Below, in pieces: positions 11,349 to 22,990 of a DNA stretch of 64,000 nucleotides. The number at the start of each line of letters is the position of its first letter. The first letter of the stretch is position 1. The notes beneath the pieces were generated by a model. It was not told where the DNA came from, made no database searches, and worked only from the letters and a program-made list of their open reading frames with translations. Source of the DNA: Augochlora pura (taxonomy: Eukaryota > Arthropoda > Insecta > Hymenoptera > Halictidae). The stretch is from contig NC_135781.1 in the NCBI RefSeq assembly GCF_028453695.1, forward strand, positions 31,371,640-31,435,639, written 5' to 3'. The position numbers and the translations under genes were made by a program.

Positions 11349-11402
11349 AGAGAAAGAGAGAAAGAGAGAGAGAGAGAGGGGGGAGAGGGGGAGAGAGGGA
11401 GA
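11349..11402. repeat. GA-rich microsatellite
   Basis: (GA)n with AAAGAG and GGGG interruptions. Confidence 0.95.
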
Positions 11403-11500
11403 TGACGCTTATTATTGTAAAATATGCAGTATCAAGCTTGCAACGCGTATGGAAGAATGCATTCAAATTAATAGCACTGTGCAAAATTATAAAGAACAAA

Positions 11501-11643
11501 ATCGACCAGTCTTTAGTCCCTCGTTTCCCGGAAACTGGGTAATAGGAGGGGGTCGATTAGGTTAATGAGAGAAATTAATTTATTCTGCTTCTGCGAGTGG
11601 GCTAATATGGTTGGTGGGTCACTATACTTCAACCCCTTGCACC
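11501..11643 (+). repeat. Duplicated segment C, copy 1
   Basis: About 143 bp that recurs in the same orientation at 11905-12046. Shared blocks include CCAGTCT, GTTTCC(C/T)GGAAACTGGGTA, ATTCTGCTTCTGCGA and CTATACTT. The block GTTTCCNGGAAAC is itself a small palindrome. Identity by eye is about 75%. Function unknown; probably an old local duplication or a dispersed repeat. Confidence 0.75.
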
Positions 11644-11904
11644 ATAACTCCTTTCATGCTGCGTTGACTAACAATTATTTGTCCTTAATATTTTTAATAA
11701 TAGGATAATTTTTCGTTTCTTTTATATTGTCTTTATGTACTTTTATTCCTAGACTTTGCTAAGAGAAGAATTTATCTTGATTGCGACGTAGAAGAAATTA
11801 ATAATGTTCATATTTAGTAGATCTTTCACTGACTCGTTATAGTGCAATCTTATTAAATTAATATATTTAATATATTTATATATATTATAAAATTAATTAC
11901 TGGC
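11644..11904. other. AT-rich spacer between the two C copies
   Basis: AT-rich sequence with TATATTTA-type simple repeats near its right end. No gene seen. Confidence 0.6.
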
Positions 11905-12046
11905 ATCGGCCAGTCTCGAGTCCCCCGTTTCCTGGAAACTGGGTACTTAGAAGGGGCCGATTATATTAACAAAGGAAATTAATCTATTCTGCTTCTGCGA
12001 AGGCATTAATATTGTTCATAGGTCGCCTATACTTTAATCTACACCT
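11905..12046 (+). repeat. Duplicated segment C, copy 2
   Basis: Same-orientation partner of 11501-11643, offset by about 404 bp, with a few small indels. See that entry for the shared blocks. Confidence 0.75.
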
Positions 12047-12970
12047 TCTTCTCAGCAATAAACAATGCAAAAAAACTTTTTGGACCACTCAAACATTTTG
12101 CGGTACAATGCACCGGGAAACGGCGTCGTTTCATCCGTAAAGGAGCCTCACCAGAGGAAGTTCGCCGCGGATCGATACCTGCCAGAGAACTCAGCATTTC
12201 CGAAATAAATCTCGCGGGTTCAGCGGCCCCGGCGACATTTGGCACCGCTCCTCCGGCTTAAACATAGACAGATCAAAATCGCTTCGGGATCGCGCGCCGT
12301 CACGGGTTTATTAATCATTCAGCCGTTAATTCGATTTCGTCGAATTTTCTGCGAGAGACGGCTGCCGCCTGCTCCAAGGGAAGAGGAAGAGAAAGGGAGG
12401 GGGGGAGGAGGAAGCAGCGGCTAATTAAAACGTCGAACGAGCACGTTCTAAGTAGATAAACTTTTTCATTAAATATTCAGCCGGTTGTCCGGCTGACGAG
12501 ATACCGGCGGCGGACGGACGCCTTCATTTGTCATTTCTCCGGCCGGGATGAGCTCTCACGGATCCGGGCGCGCTTCGCGTTCGAACGCTCGGAAACGGTT
12601 CGCCGTTCCCGGGCCAGGTGCAAATAGATATTTAATGCAGCGATCACGGGCTTCGAATACGTTTTCGCCCGGCAATTTGGATCGCGACGGTTGGCCACGT
12701 GGCCGCGCACCGCGAACCGTTTCCTGCATTTACACGGGTCGAGGTACGACCGACGGAAAGATTTTAACACGGTGCGACGTTTGTTTGAGAGACATCGAGA
12801 TGACGGTGATTCTGTATCTTTGTACGTGGATTTGTTAGAGGGAGAGAGAGAGAGAGTTGTTTAATCGCCGGAAAATGTTGATTTAGGTGATTTATTTTTT
12901 CGAGGTAGTTAAATGAAATAGAAATGGAGAAAACCTAATGAAAAAAGACGAAGACGTTGCAGCTAGTAAT
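12047..12970. other. GC-rich noncoding stretch
   Basis: CpG-rich DNA with overlapping frames on both strands (12531-12770 -, 12548-12838 +), none with a recognisable domain. A short (GA)n lies at 12836-12856. Confidence 0.55.
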
Positions 12971-13075
12971 AAATTTATTATTGACGAATTTATTAATTAT
13001 GTATTTATTACTTATGGATTTATCATTTATGAATTCACTACTTATAGATTTATTATTGATGAATTTCGAGATTCA
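12971..13075. repeat. 15-bp minisatellite, seven units
   Basis: Seven consecutive 15-base units of the type GAATTTATTAATTAT. Because 15 is a multiple of three, a + strand frame stays open and reads as a pentapeptide repeat (F-I-x-Y-x), but the flanks show no gene. Confidence 0.85.
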
Positions 13076-13128
13076 TATAGATTCTTTATTGACATAAATC
13101 GTGATTCTTGCCGACCATGACTAAACTA

Positions 13129-13150
13129 TACCTATACGATTGTATAGGTA
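13129..13150. other. Short perfect hairpin
   Basis: TACCTATAC, a 4-base loop GATT, then GTATAGGTA: a perfect 9-bp stem. It has no terminator tail and no wider pairing; role unknown. Confidence 0.6.
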
Positions 13151-13302
13151 CATTTATGGTGTCTATAACTGTACCTCAAACGACTCACTCGCAGGAAATA
13201 AAATCGAGCCTGTCGGCGAGAGTTGCTCGACCCCGGTCTAGACGCTCCACCTCGCACGGCATCAGACCGATAAAAAGCGCGAGGCAGGTGAGCACGGTGG
13301 AA

Positions 13303-13348
13303 GGCGGGGGGGGGGGGGGGGGCGGGGGGCGGGGGGGGGGGGGGGGGG
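13303..13348. repeat. Poly-G tract with two C interruptions
   Basis: G15+2, C, G6, C, G18: about 45 bases of almost pure G, strongly G-quadruplex-prone and a likely site of read-length error. Confidence 0.95.
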
Positions 13349-13516
13349 TCAAGCTGACCCAGTGTTCGCTGGGCGTGGGCTAATCGCGGACGGTAGACGA
13401 AATCAATCTTACTTAACGCTTACGAGCGGGTGGTCAATAAGCAAAGGGGCCGTTCCCTAGTTGGAGGAACGCCGGTGAAAGGAATCGGTGTAAATCGGCC
13501 GTGAACGGAAGGGGCC

Positions 13517-13676
13517 TGCTCTCCATCCCCTGTGCTAGCTCTCTACCTCCTGCTTTAGCTCTCTATCCCCTGTGCTAGCTCTCTTTCCCTTGCGTTAGCT
13601 CTCTACCCCCTGCTTTAGCTCTCTTTCCCTTCTGATAGCTCTCTATCCCTGTGCTAGCTCTCTTTCCCTTGTAGAA
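13517..13676 (+). repeat. 20-bp minisatellite, left part
   Basis: Tandem units of 20 bp, consensus TAGCTCTCTACCCCCTGCTT, about 7.5 copies with one single-base deletion. The array stops at 13676, where a mariner-like terminus begins, and resumes at about 14123. Confidence 0.9.
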
Positions 13677-14122
13677 TTAGGTTGTCCCACAAGTTTCTGC
13701 CGCGTTACGCTATTAGTGACTCTAAATGGCAGGATTGTAGTAACAATATATATTTATTAATTATTACTACAAGTTTGGATTAAATGGAAATTGAGACTAT
13801 ATTGTACGACAGTTGCGCGGTTTAACAACTTGTTAATCTATTGCTACAGCTTATAAATACAATTTTCAACTTTTTATTTATTATTATTATTACAACAACT
13901 CTCCAGGACCACCACGACTTTCTGCTTTATACAACATAACTTGGGACCCTTTCGCAACGACTTTTAATACAAGAATCTCTCGTTTCTCCGACTCGGCTTT
14001 TTATGCGCACCTGCCTCCCTTTCCCAAATTTCCACAAACCCAGATGTGGCCGAGGGCCTTGATACAACTCTAAAAATACAATTTTATTATGCTAATGTAA
14101 TTAAAACTACTCTTAAAATTAT
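13677..14122 (+). mobile_element. Mariner-like fragment inserted in the minisatellite
   Basis: The segment opens with TTAGGTTGTCCCACAAGTTT, which resembles mariner inverted termini of bees and other insects. The rest, about 446 bp in all, is AT-rich with no transposase frame and no matching right terminus, so it is a truncated or internally deleted remnant. The interruption of a 20-bp array on both sides marks it as an insertion. Family assignment rests on the left end only. Confidence 0.55.
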
Positions 14123-14213
14123 CTATCTCCATGTTCTAGCTCTCTGTCCCCTGCGGTAACTCTCTAACCCCTGTTTTAGCTCTCTTCCGCCCTGTTCTAA
14201 CTCTCGTCCCCCA
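14123..14213 (+). repeat. 20-bp minisatellite, right part
   Basis: About four more units of the 20-bp repeat (TAGCTCTCTGTCCCCTGCGG type), same orientation and phase as the left part. Confidence 0.85.
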
Positions 14214-14990
14214 TTGTTACCACGAGACTCGTGTTCCACCGCAGAAAAGATTAGCGAGTGTCGAGCACGTCGGCCGAATCAGTTCGTGGCAATCTTCGTG
14301 CGCCGGTCGGCCGTCGTCGCTCACGCTCGTTCTCCTCTGCGCTGCGGGCGCGAGTCATTGGCTTCGTTTCGTCCTTCCCTCTCATTTAGGGAACGTTCAC
14401 GGTCTGGTCAACGCTTTCATCCCCACTACGCCGACCGCGCCCTGTTCATCAACTAATTGCCTTGGATCTCGGCCACACCTGTTTGCTTGCGGCTCACGAA
14501 CGATTTCGGCCGGACAGATAGGAATTACCGGTCGATTCATTTCACCCTTCTCCGTGTCCGCTCGCTCGCTCGCTCGCCAGTCCGCCACGGCCAACAGAGA
14601 GCCACCGGTATTGTCACGGAAACCTGTCTTCGTTTATTTTGTTTCCGACGCTGACACGTTCCGTGAGCGGAATCCCCTTTTTGCCCGGCGCTGATGGCAC
14701 GAGTTTGTTACTCGACCGGGGACTGTCGCGCGGCGGATCGGTTCTTCTTTGGGATGGCTGCGAAGGTTTTTTTTTTATCGATGATGGGGTCTCTTGTCTC
14801 GGAGCTGGTTTATTTAGCCGGTGGGAACGGTTGTCGATGCCATTCGGAGAACGTGTGTCTGAGATGCGATGAACAATTTTGGGTTTTAAGTTGGGTGGTC
14901 AGAGTACTGCGATTCGGTCATTTACTGTACATTGCTATATATTTATTATATATTGTTATACATTTCTTATATATTATTATACATTTACAG
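14214..14990. other. GC-moderate noncoding stretch
   Basis: CpG-rich unique DNA, then AT-rich from 14900. Frames of 60-123 codons overlap on both strands; none recognised. Confidence 0.55.
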
Positions 14991-15310
14991 CTTAATTTTA
15001 TAATATTTTTGTGTTTGCTACGTATTAAAATTATTAAAGGAAAAACAAAATTATTATTCAACTAATATTTGTTATAATTGAGACCTAGCTTATTGCAACT
15101 AAACAAAGAAATTAAGTAAAACGCAAATTTTTTATAAAAGCTTTAAACTTCTTAATTTTATAACATTTTTGTGTTTGTAACCTGCTAAAATTATTAAAGG
15201 AAAAACAAAATTATTTCGCTAATATTTACTGTAACTGAAACCTAACGTTTTGTAACTAAACTAAATAATTAAGTAAAAATTTTGAACTGCTTTTATAATA
15301 TATAATATAT
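14991..15310 (+). repeat. 160-bp direct tandem duplication
   Basis: A unit starting CTTAATTTTATAA(T/C)ATTTTTG at 14991 starts again at 15151. Both contain GTGTTTG, a 20-plus-base block around ATTAAAGGAAAAACAAAA, GAAACCTA and AATTAAGTAAAA. Identity by eye is about 80%. Confidence 0.85.
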
Positions 15311-17276
15311 TATAATTTTATAAGGTATCACGTGCGTCGTGTTTTTCAATGTAAATAGCAGGTAGCCGATCAAGAAGCTTCGTCGCAAGGTCTGACGCTT
15401 TGAAAGAAATTGTGGGTGGTTTTTTTATCGCACCCCATTAGCCGTGTGTTAAGGTGCTTTTGATCGTTGTCGCGGATCGTTGGCCATGAACCGTGGCTCT
15501 TCGCTCATTGTCAGCCAGCTGATTAATTCAAAAGTGTACGTAACAACCAAGGTCTCCGCCGACGCCATTGAAATGTGTAATCATCCGAGGCGTTCCTCGC
15601 GGCACGTTCCTACGTCGTTAAGACTTTCGCTCTTTTCATCGCTAATAATACAATTATTATTCCACTCGACGGAACCAATTATTAACAAAATTACCGAGTC
15701 ATAATTCATTAAACAACTTCTCGATTTTATTCGTCATTTCACAAAAATCTGAAACAAAGAAAAATTGCTCTTCGTTAATTAAATATTAATCATTGCAAAA
15801 AGAAAAGCAAAATGTTATATTAGATATTGTTAATATATACGTTTAGTTATATTTTAAAAATTTCTACGTTCCACGAATGCTTAAAAATTGACAGTATAAT
15901 AATTAAACTATAAATATGCAAATAACGTCGAAGTTATTGACTTTTCTTTTTAGAAATATTCATTTATATATTGTCAAGTGGAATAAACTGTTTAAAGACG
16001 TCGCGCGGAATAAACGTCAGCCCGGTTAATTTTTAAGTAAATGGAATTCGCGAACTAAATTTTAAATCGATTCTAACGTTTAATTAGAGCTCGGAGCGTC
16101 TGCTTTCTTTCAACGAAGAAAGACATTGTCGATCGGTTCGCAGGTATTTTCGAAGGCGAGAGAACGCTGCTCCTTTTAAATTCAATTAAAACGCCTTCGA
16201 AATTCATCGATTTAAGTAAGACATTGAATTTTAGCTGGCGGAACCGAAATGAAACTTGAAAACTTAATGAATCACCGGCCCGAACGAATTGATTATCGGC
16301 TCCCGTTCAATTTTAATTCAAATTTACTGTATCCCATCCTATCGCTGAACGGCTGCTCCGTTCTATAGGGTGGCCAAGATAAACGTTCGAAACCTATTTT
16401 CTCAGAATATTATAAAATCATCGATTGTTTTAAAAATCTTTTCTAAATTTAATAATTAATGCTGCATAATGCGAATAATTAATTGAATAAAGTAATTTAT
16501 AATAATTTTATAAAATATTACACAGAGGGACCAAAGTTAAAGTTACGTTAACTTAATAATTACGTACTGTATACTACTTTAATTATTACACAATTAATTC
16601 CCCTTTCCATTTAAAGAAAGTATTAGCTGGAAAATATATAAAATCGCGATTATATCATTTACTTTATCATATATTATTAATAATATATAATAACATATAT
16701 TATGTATTATTTATCATATGCTATATGATATCTATCATATTTAATAATATAGGACGATATCTTATATTTAATATATTATATCATACATTTATAATATATA
16801 AGATCTATTTGCTCTTTTACTACACTCAATTTTTATTACTTTACTTTATATATCCCATTCGACAAATAAAGAATTAACAATACCAGAACCGTTCACCCAA
16901 TAGCACCCTTCTACGATAACAGAAAATTTCCCGCGCCATTTGATTGAAAAACTAATCCGATACCGTCGATGCGCGCTATAAAAAAGAAAAGACCAGCTCG
17001 TCAGCACTATACAAGCAACCACGTGACCTGTAGATTGGCGGCGTTCCAATTTGAAAAATTCCTTCGCAGTTTGCTGTCCCGGGGGGGGGGCGACCGATAA
17101 CGCTGATAATCGCGTCGAAGAGACTCGGACACTTGTTTGTTGTTTATCGACGGGAAACGATCCCCTCTACTCTGACACGGCAGCATATAACACCGCGCAA
17201 GTGACGCGCGTGTTTTCTTGAAGGCCGCGATAGGCACGTCCCGTTAATAGCGGGGGCCGCGATAAAAAGGACGCGA
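15311..17276. other. Noncoding stretch, mostly AT-rich
   Basis: AT-rich DNA with TATATTA-type simple sequence at 16640-16810 and a CpG-rich right end. Frames on the - strand at 16846-17374 have no recognisable domain. Confidence 0.55.
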
Positions 17277-17292
17277 GCGCGCGCGCGCGCGC
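17277..17292. repeat. (GC)8 tract
   Basis: Sixteen bases of alternating GC beside CT units; Z-DNA-prone. Confidence 0.95.
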
Positions 17293-17815
17293 TCTCTGGG
17301 ATCACAGAGGGGGGTTTGATGGTTCCCCCGGGGGTACGCTGTAAAACGGGACGAAGAAGCGTGACAAGTCGCACGCAGTTGGCTACATTTTACGAGGCAC
17401 GAGCCCACGGGAAATATGCGTTTCGAATTTCCTTTTAAGAAGCCGCCCGCTACGGCGCGCCGACTTTTCCGGTCGCTAATGTTCAATCTCCATGGAACGA
17501 CTTACTAAAACGGTTTTAGCGGCCGCCTCCTCTCTCTCTCTCTCGCCGTGCGACATGTTCCCCGTGTATATATATTTCGGATTCCGCCGGTCTATAAACC
17601 CTTCCCGCGATTTATTCCGTAAGTCGGCCCACGGTTACTTTATGGCCGGCACCGATTCTCGTGTAACGCGACGTTGTCGTCGCGGATGTTTCTGCTCTCT
17701 CGATTCCATTGCTTTGACGACCGTTTATTGTTCTCTCGTATTGTCACAGTTCCTTTTCTTTTTGGTTTTTTGGATTTGTCGATCTGAGGGGTGTTAGTAA
17801 TTTTATAATTATAGT
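17293..17815. other. GC-rich noncoding stretch
   Basis: CpG-rich unique DNA with short overlapping frames only; nothing recognised. Confidence 0.55.
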
Positions 17816-18183
17816 AATTGTACGATAGTTATACGGTACTATGCTATACGATACTATACTATACCTTACTAATACCATTTTGTATACTATACTATACTGA
17901 ACTATATTATCCTGTACTAAATACTATGCTATGCTGTGCACTATGCTATACTCTACTATATTGTCCTGTACTATACTATGCTATATCGTATTGTATTTTC
18001 CAGTACTATACTATGCTATGCTACTCTATACTATATTATACTGTACTATGCTATGCTAGGCTGTACTATATTAACCAGTACTATGCTATGCTATACTGTA
18101 CTATATTATCTTGTACTAAATACTATGCTATATACTGTACTGTTATACTATGCTATACTATGTTATACTATGCTATATTGTAA
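17816..18183. repeat. Pentanucleotide array, CTATA/CTATG type
   Basis: Long degenerate array of 5-bp units (CTATA, CTATG, CTGTA) giving open frames of up to 121 codons. Same family as 2690-3125 and 21385-21600. Confidence 0.95.
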
Positions 18184-18854
18184 ATCTTGAATAAGAAGAG
18201 CGTCACCCATACTTGAGTGACGAGTCACCCGCAGCAACATATCTGTCACCAAAATAAAAATGACGCGGCAACGAACGTGTTAAACAATGCTCGATTCATC
18301 GAAACATCCTCGAGCATCTCTCCTCCACGTGATCTCTGCTGAATCGACATCCGCTCCTAAATTGCCGTGAATTGCTCCGACATCGTAAATGCGGAAAATC
18401 CGAGCGACCTAATAACGATACCTCGCCGATCAAACGAACAATATAAAACCCGTCTCGGCGAAACTCGACGTCGTCAGCTCGCGAGCACGCGCGCGCGGAG
18501 TACGTGTTTCCCGTCTAAAGGGTTAATTTGTCAGTACCCGTTCGCCCGACGGATTTTATTAAGACCCGCGTAGACGTGTCCCGGCTTCGTCGTCGTCGTC
18601 GTCGTCGTTGGATTTTTAATTTAGCGATTTTAATTAGGCGCGTCGAGGACACGGCCTGGATTTAAAAGGCCGAGCGATAATCGGGGGCGGGGACTCGCGA
18701 TCACGATCGCGATCGGCAAGGGGAACACGTTCCCGTTAAATGCTGTTCGTTATGAGCGAGCGCAAAAAATGGCGGAGGGATATGGACGGAGAGATAAAGG
18801 AGAAGAAGAGAGTCGATCCCCGTGAATCGCCGGGGTAGGAGAGAGAGAAAAAGA
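18184..18854. other. Noncoding stretch
   Basis: Begins with a GTCACCC/GTGACGAGTCACCC motif cluster running to a TTAA at 18280; read on the - strand this is TTAACACGTTCGTTG..., possibly the end of another TTAA-type element. The rest is CpG-rich unique DNA. A (GTC)n tract lies at 18587-18609. Confidence 0.5.
18587..18609. repeat. (GTC)n trinucleotide tract
   Basis: About seven GTC units. Confidence 0.95.
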
Positions 18855-19190
18855 GGTAAACGCCGGGATGGAAGGGTGAAAAAGGGGTAAATGCCGGGAT
18901 GGAAGAGAGAAAGGGGTGAGGCGACGGAAGGGAAGCGAGAGAAAGGGGTAAACGCTGGGATGGAAAAGAGAGAAAGGGGTAAACGCCCAGATGGAAGAGA
19001 GAGAAAGGGGTAAACGCCGGGATGGAAGAGAGAAAGGGGTAAACGCCGGTATGGAAAAGCAAACGGAGTAAATGTCGGGATGGAGGAGCAAAAGGGGTAA
19101 ACGCCGAGATGAAAGAGAGTGAAAGGGGTAAACGCCGGTATGGAAGAGAGAAAGGGGTAAAAGCTGGGATGGAAGAGAAAGAAAGGGGGG
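18855..19190. repeat. 29-34 bp minisatellite, about ten units
   Basis: Units contain GGGGTAAACGCCGGGATGGA followed by AGAGAGAAA. Spacing varies from 29 to 34 bp through changes in the GA part. Two long - strand frames (233 and 241 codons, 18736-19461) run through it, with a repeating PAFTPFSL-type sequence in two registers. That both frames stay open argues for stop-poor repeat DNA, not a protein. Confidence 0.9.
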
Positions 19191-20543
19191 AACGGGACGA
19201 ATGGGAGCGCCGGTAAACAGGGGCGGCAGGGGACGGAGAAAAAGGAACGCGACCTGGACGCAGTGAAATGGACAAAGTGGAAGAAAAGAGAGCTCGGCGG
19301 ACAAAAAGAAAAGCAGCTCGAGGGGGGGGAAGAGAAGTTGGACGGCGAAGTTGGAAGCGTTCTCGTCGCGAGCCATTCGGTTCACGTCCGTCGATCCCCG
19401 CGCGTCCGTCGATCCATGCCAGTCGATCCATGCTCGCCGATTCACGTTCATCCATCCACATTTATCAGTCCACGTTTATCCGTTCCCCGTTCACCCGCGT
19501 TCCCCTCGTTCACCCCAGTCCACGTTTATCCGTCCACGTCCATCTGCTTTATTCGAAGAGGGGGGGCTGCGCCCCGCGACGGAATCGTTAACCAGCGCGT
19601 GAGAATTATACGAGTCGCTTCATCGGCGAGCAAGAGCCCCGGCGTTTAAGATGTCCGGCGGCGAGTCGCGACGATCGCAGAAATCGAATTTCCGATACAG
19701 TTCACCTTTTCTTCGCCAGCCAGGGTTGCGCAATCCGCGCCCGCTCTCCTGACCAACCTAGCGCGAGTCGGGCCCTCTCCTCCCTTATCGGAACATGTAA
19801 CCGAACCTTTAAACTCGTTCGAGAAGATTGCGTCCGGATTGCCCGCGACTACGAGGATGGATCGATGCGACGATCGAGTTACGCCGCTGCATCGTAAGTG
19901 GAGGAGGATAGTCGAACTGGGTTCTCCATTTTGTTACTCCGCCGTTTCATTTGCTGCCGGATCGCTGTCTTTACCGAGATCGGTGGTTCAGGGACGAATT
20001 GACGAAATTCGGGAACGGGGTTTATTTGTCTCCGGTGTTCGTTCTCGCGCCGATTTCGAGTGCGATAGGGCGAGACAGACGTTTTTAAGCCTTTTTATTG
20101 TTTTTAGTTGGAGATGATCATTTTTTCGTTTATTTTAGGTTTTTTTTTCATTTTTGTTTCGATTATTTTTTAGTAGTTTTGAAAGAACTGTTTTGACTAA
20201 TTTGGTTGACTTGTTGACTTTTTCGGTACTTGTAGATACTTTTTGTTAATTATTTTTATATTGTTGATACAATGACGATTGATGAATAAAATGTAAAATT
20301 GCAAGAGAGGAAGATACGGTATTATTATTACTAGACTGTGAATTTTTATATAATAAAACATGTCTTTATCATTTCATTTCCTTTAACGATTTTAATAAAT
20401 TAAAAATAATTAATTGACAATACAGAATACTTTCAAATACAAATACAAATCTCACAATAAATAAATAAAAGAAATTTGTTCAACAATTCCATCCTAATAA
20501 CCATAAAACGAGAGTAACCAATTTGGCTTAACCAACAAAATTC
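19191..20543. other. Noncoding stretch
   Basis: GC-rich to about 20080 with a short repeated phrase (CCACGTTTATCCGT, near 19465 and 19520), then AT-rich. No supported gene. Confidence 0.55.
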
Positions 20544-20568
20544 AGAGAGAGAGAGAGAGAGAGAGAGA
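20544..20568. repeat. (GA)n microsatellite
   Basis: About twelve GA units. Confidence 0.97.
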
Positions 20569-20887
20569 AGCCGAGTGATCGATCGGTCCCCGTGAAATCT
20601 GTGAACACAGAGACGCAATTATGCGACCCGCGCGATTGTTCCCGACCGTCTAACGAGTTCCACGCGACAAGAAGCGGGCTACACACGCACGCGGGGAACA
20701 GAACGTTAACAGCTGAACAGCTTTCCGTCCATAAAACGTCGGCTAGTTTAGGGTAATGTCTCTCCGGTGGAGATACGGAATTTCTCGTGGAAAAGTTTTC
20801 GAAACGAAATCGGGAACAGGTGAAGTTTAGACAGGCTTGTTTAGGCACGGTGGGGAACAAAGGTGGTTGTAAATTGCACTAGAGAAA
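20569..20887. other. Noncoding stretch
   Basis: Unique CpG-containing DNA. No gene or repeat recognised. Confidence 0.55.
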
Positions 20888-20966
20888 GCAGCAGCCAGCG
20901 ACGGCGGCAGCGGCAGCGAGAGCAGCAGCAGCGAGAGCAGCAGCAGCGAAACCAGCAGCAGCAGCG
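20888..20966. repeat. CAG/GCA trinucleotide tract
   Basis: Imperfect (CAG)n with CGG and GAG variants. On the + strand it lies in a 158-codon frame (20863-21339) as a Q/R-rich run, and on the - strand as an L/C/S-rich run. No domain flanks it, so I do not call a gene, but this is the one place where a polyglutamine exon would be worth testing. Confidence 0.85.
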
Positions 20967-21384
20967 TAGCGTGCAAACAGAGAGAGGCCAGGCTCTGAGT
21001 GCTATCGCGGCTTTCGGCGACAAACAGGTTGAACCGTTTTTGACCCGTTATCATCCTCACGTTCGTAATTGTTCACGGAGAGAGAGCGAGAGAGAGAGAG
21101 AGGAACTTTCTTGCGATCAAATTAACTGTTCTTGCTGCCCGGCTGCTACACGTACCGCGGCGTACGAGTACGCTTTTCACCGCTCGCTAAGATACACAGC
21201 TGCTGCTGTGAACAATATTATCAGCCCCCGGTGGCATTTTTGCACCGTGAACGTAGAATCCGCGGCAAGTTTCGCCGTTTCGCTTTTCGATACGACGATG
21301 ATTAGACTGCGGGCTTTTCCTGCGAAAGAAGATTCTTAATTGCAAAACATTGTTGCTACGTTTTAATTACCGTTATTTGTATTG
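20967..21384. other. Noncoding stretch
   Basis: CpG-containing unique DNA with a GA tract at about 21079-21101. The + strand frame from 20863 continues through it to 21339 but shows no family signature. Confidence 0.5.
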
Positions 21385-21600
21385 TGCTAAGTTCTACTAT
21401 ATCAAACTATGCTATATTATAGTATATTATATTCTACTATACTATGCAATACTATACGATAGTATAGTTTTGCTATGCTATATTATACTGTATGATACTA
21501 TACTATACCTTACTAATACTATCTTGTACTGTACTATATTATACGAAACTGTACTATACTGTACTGTATTATATTATATATCATATTATATCTCAAATAA
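21385..21600. repeat. Pentanucleotide array, CTATA type
   Basis: Third array of TATAC/CTATA units, followed directly by the AACGTCT-type satellite, the same pair of repeats that flanks the gap at 2539. Confidence 0.9.
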
Positions 21601-21604
21601 CACG

Positions 21605-21830
21605 AGAACATCTTTCATATATCTAAGACGTTTCGAATGTCCTACAAACATCCTAGAAACGTCTTCTATACGAACAAAGACATCCAACATTCACTCTACA
21701 ATACACACCCTGTTCAATTAATTAAAACTTCATCCTTGTCCCAGATAGCATAAACACATCATTAAAACGTCTGGAGTCTTATAAACGACCTACGAACGGT
21801 CTAAAAACGTCCTGTATTAAAAATAAAGAC
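21605..21830 (+). repeat. Degenerate AACGTCT-type satellite
   Basis: Scattered units such as CCTACAAACATCCTAGAAACGTC and AAAACGTCTGGAG..AAACGTCC. They match the motif family at 2330-2538. Confidence 0.6.
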
Positions 21831-22699
21831 AAATCGAGAATTTCTAGCGAAATATCACAAACTAACCTCCACCTTCAAAAACATAAATTCGTCTAGGACC
21901 GACAGCGACCAGAGATTTCGTTCGATCGCGAGAGAACGCGGTTATTTTGACGCGCCGTTGAGCAACGGGAGCCACGCGGTCCCCTTGACAGCGTAAAGTA
22001 CGGATTCTGGTAATCGGGAGTTTGTCAAAGTGTTAAATTCCCCGGGAACGCAACAGGAAGCGAAAAAGTTCTGCTCGGCGGCGGCGAGGGTGACGGTACA
22101 CCGTTTCTCGACTGCGGGGGGTGGCCGGGAATTTATGAAAATTACCGTGCCGAATATCACTGTGCGCCGCGAAAACGGCCGGGATTTTGTCGCGGGGAGG
22201 AAATCGCGGGGAGGAAATCGCGCGGAGGCCGTCGCGACGCGACACGGCTGCAGTGTCGCGAGGACGGAGAGAGGAAGCTTGGGGTGTGTGCAGCGCCGCG
22301 CGCCCGTTGTGTTCCACTTTCTGAAAATGGATTCCGACGAGAGTCGTTTTATCTTGCGAAGACGGTCCTCCACGGCGAATAGAATATCCGCGAATAAGTG
22401 CTCCGTAAAATGGGTTTATTTGTTTACGTTGCTTTTCCATTAACGACGGCGCGGGGCTCGTTTTTCCGAACGCTTGTGCTTAAGTGATTCCGCCCGGCAA
22501 TCCCTTTGCCGGTCGAAATCTGATTTACACCGTTTCACACTCTTCAAAAGTTCGAGATGCGTACATCCTCGTGTCTTCCTTCTTTTTGCAACTGTGTTTT
22601 TATAATTTTTTTGTTCGGACGTGAGTTTGACGATTTTTGCTTTTGCGAGTGTGGTTGTTGCGTTTTTTGGTATTGTTGCTATTGTTGTAGGGAGATTTT
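21831..22699. other. GC-rich noncoding stretch
   Basis: CpG-dense, with a 16-base direct repeat (CGCGGGGAGGAAAT) at about 22194-22221. Overlapping frames of 135-143 codons on three frames reflect stop-poor GC-rich DNA. Confidence 0.5.
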
Positions 22700-22990
22700 G
22701 TTTTTATTTGTTAGGTTATTGTATTATTATATTGTTATGTTGTTACATGGTTGTATTATTACATCGTTATATCAGTACATTATTACATTACATACTATTA
22801 TATTTTTATATTATTACATTGTTAGATGATTATAATATTATATTATTATTAATTACATTATTACATTACTGAGTTATTATATTCTTATACTATTGTATAA
22901 TTATATCATTACATTATTATGTTATCATATTACTATACTGTTACATTACAATATTGAATTTATCATTTATTATTCATCATTTATTAACCT
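22700..22990. repeat. TTATTACAT-type AT-rich simple repeat
   Basis: Degenerate array of TTA/TAT trinucleotides with regularly placed ACATTATTA and ATATTATTA units. Confidence 0.8.

Larger units (their letters stand above)
9396..11500. other. Noncoding stretch, no gene seen
   Basis: Unique DNA, with poly-pyrimidine-rich stretches at about 9960-10130 and AT-rich DNA at 10500-10840. Frames at 10149-10484 (-) and 10953-11405 (+) have no recognisable domain, and the latter runs into a GA repeat. Confidence 0.55.

Noticed and set aside
18736..19461. Two long - strand frames of 233 and 241 codons with repeating PAFTPFSL-type sequence
   Set aside because: They come from a 29-34 bp minisatellite lacking stops; both overlapping frames are open at once, unit lengths are not multiples of three, and no domain or splice sites support a gene.
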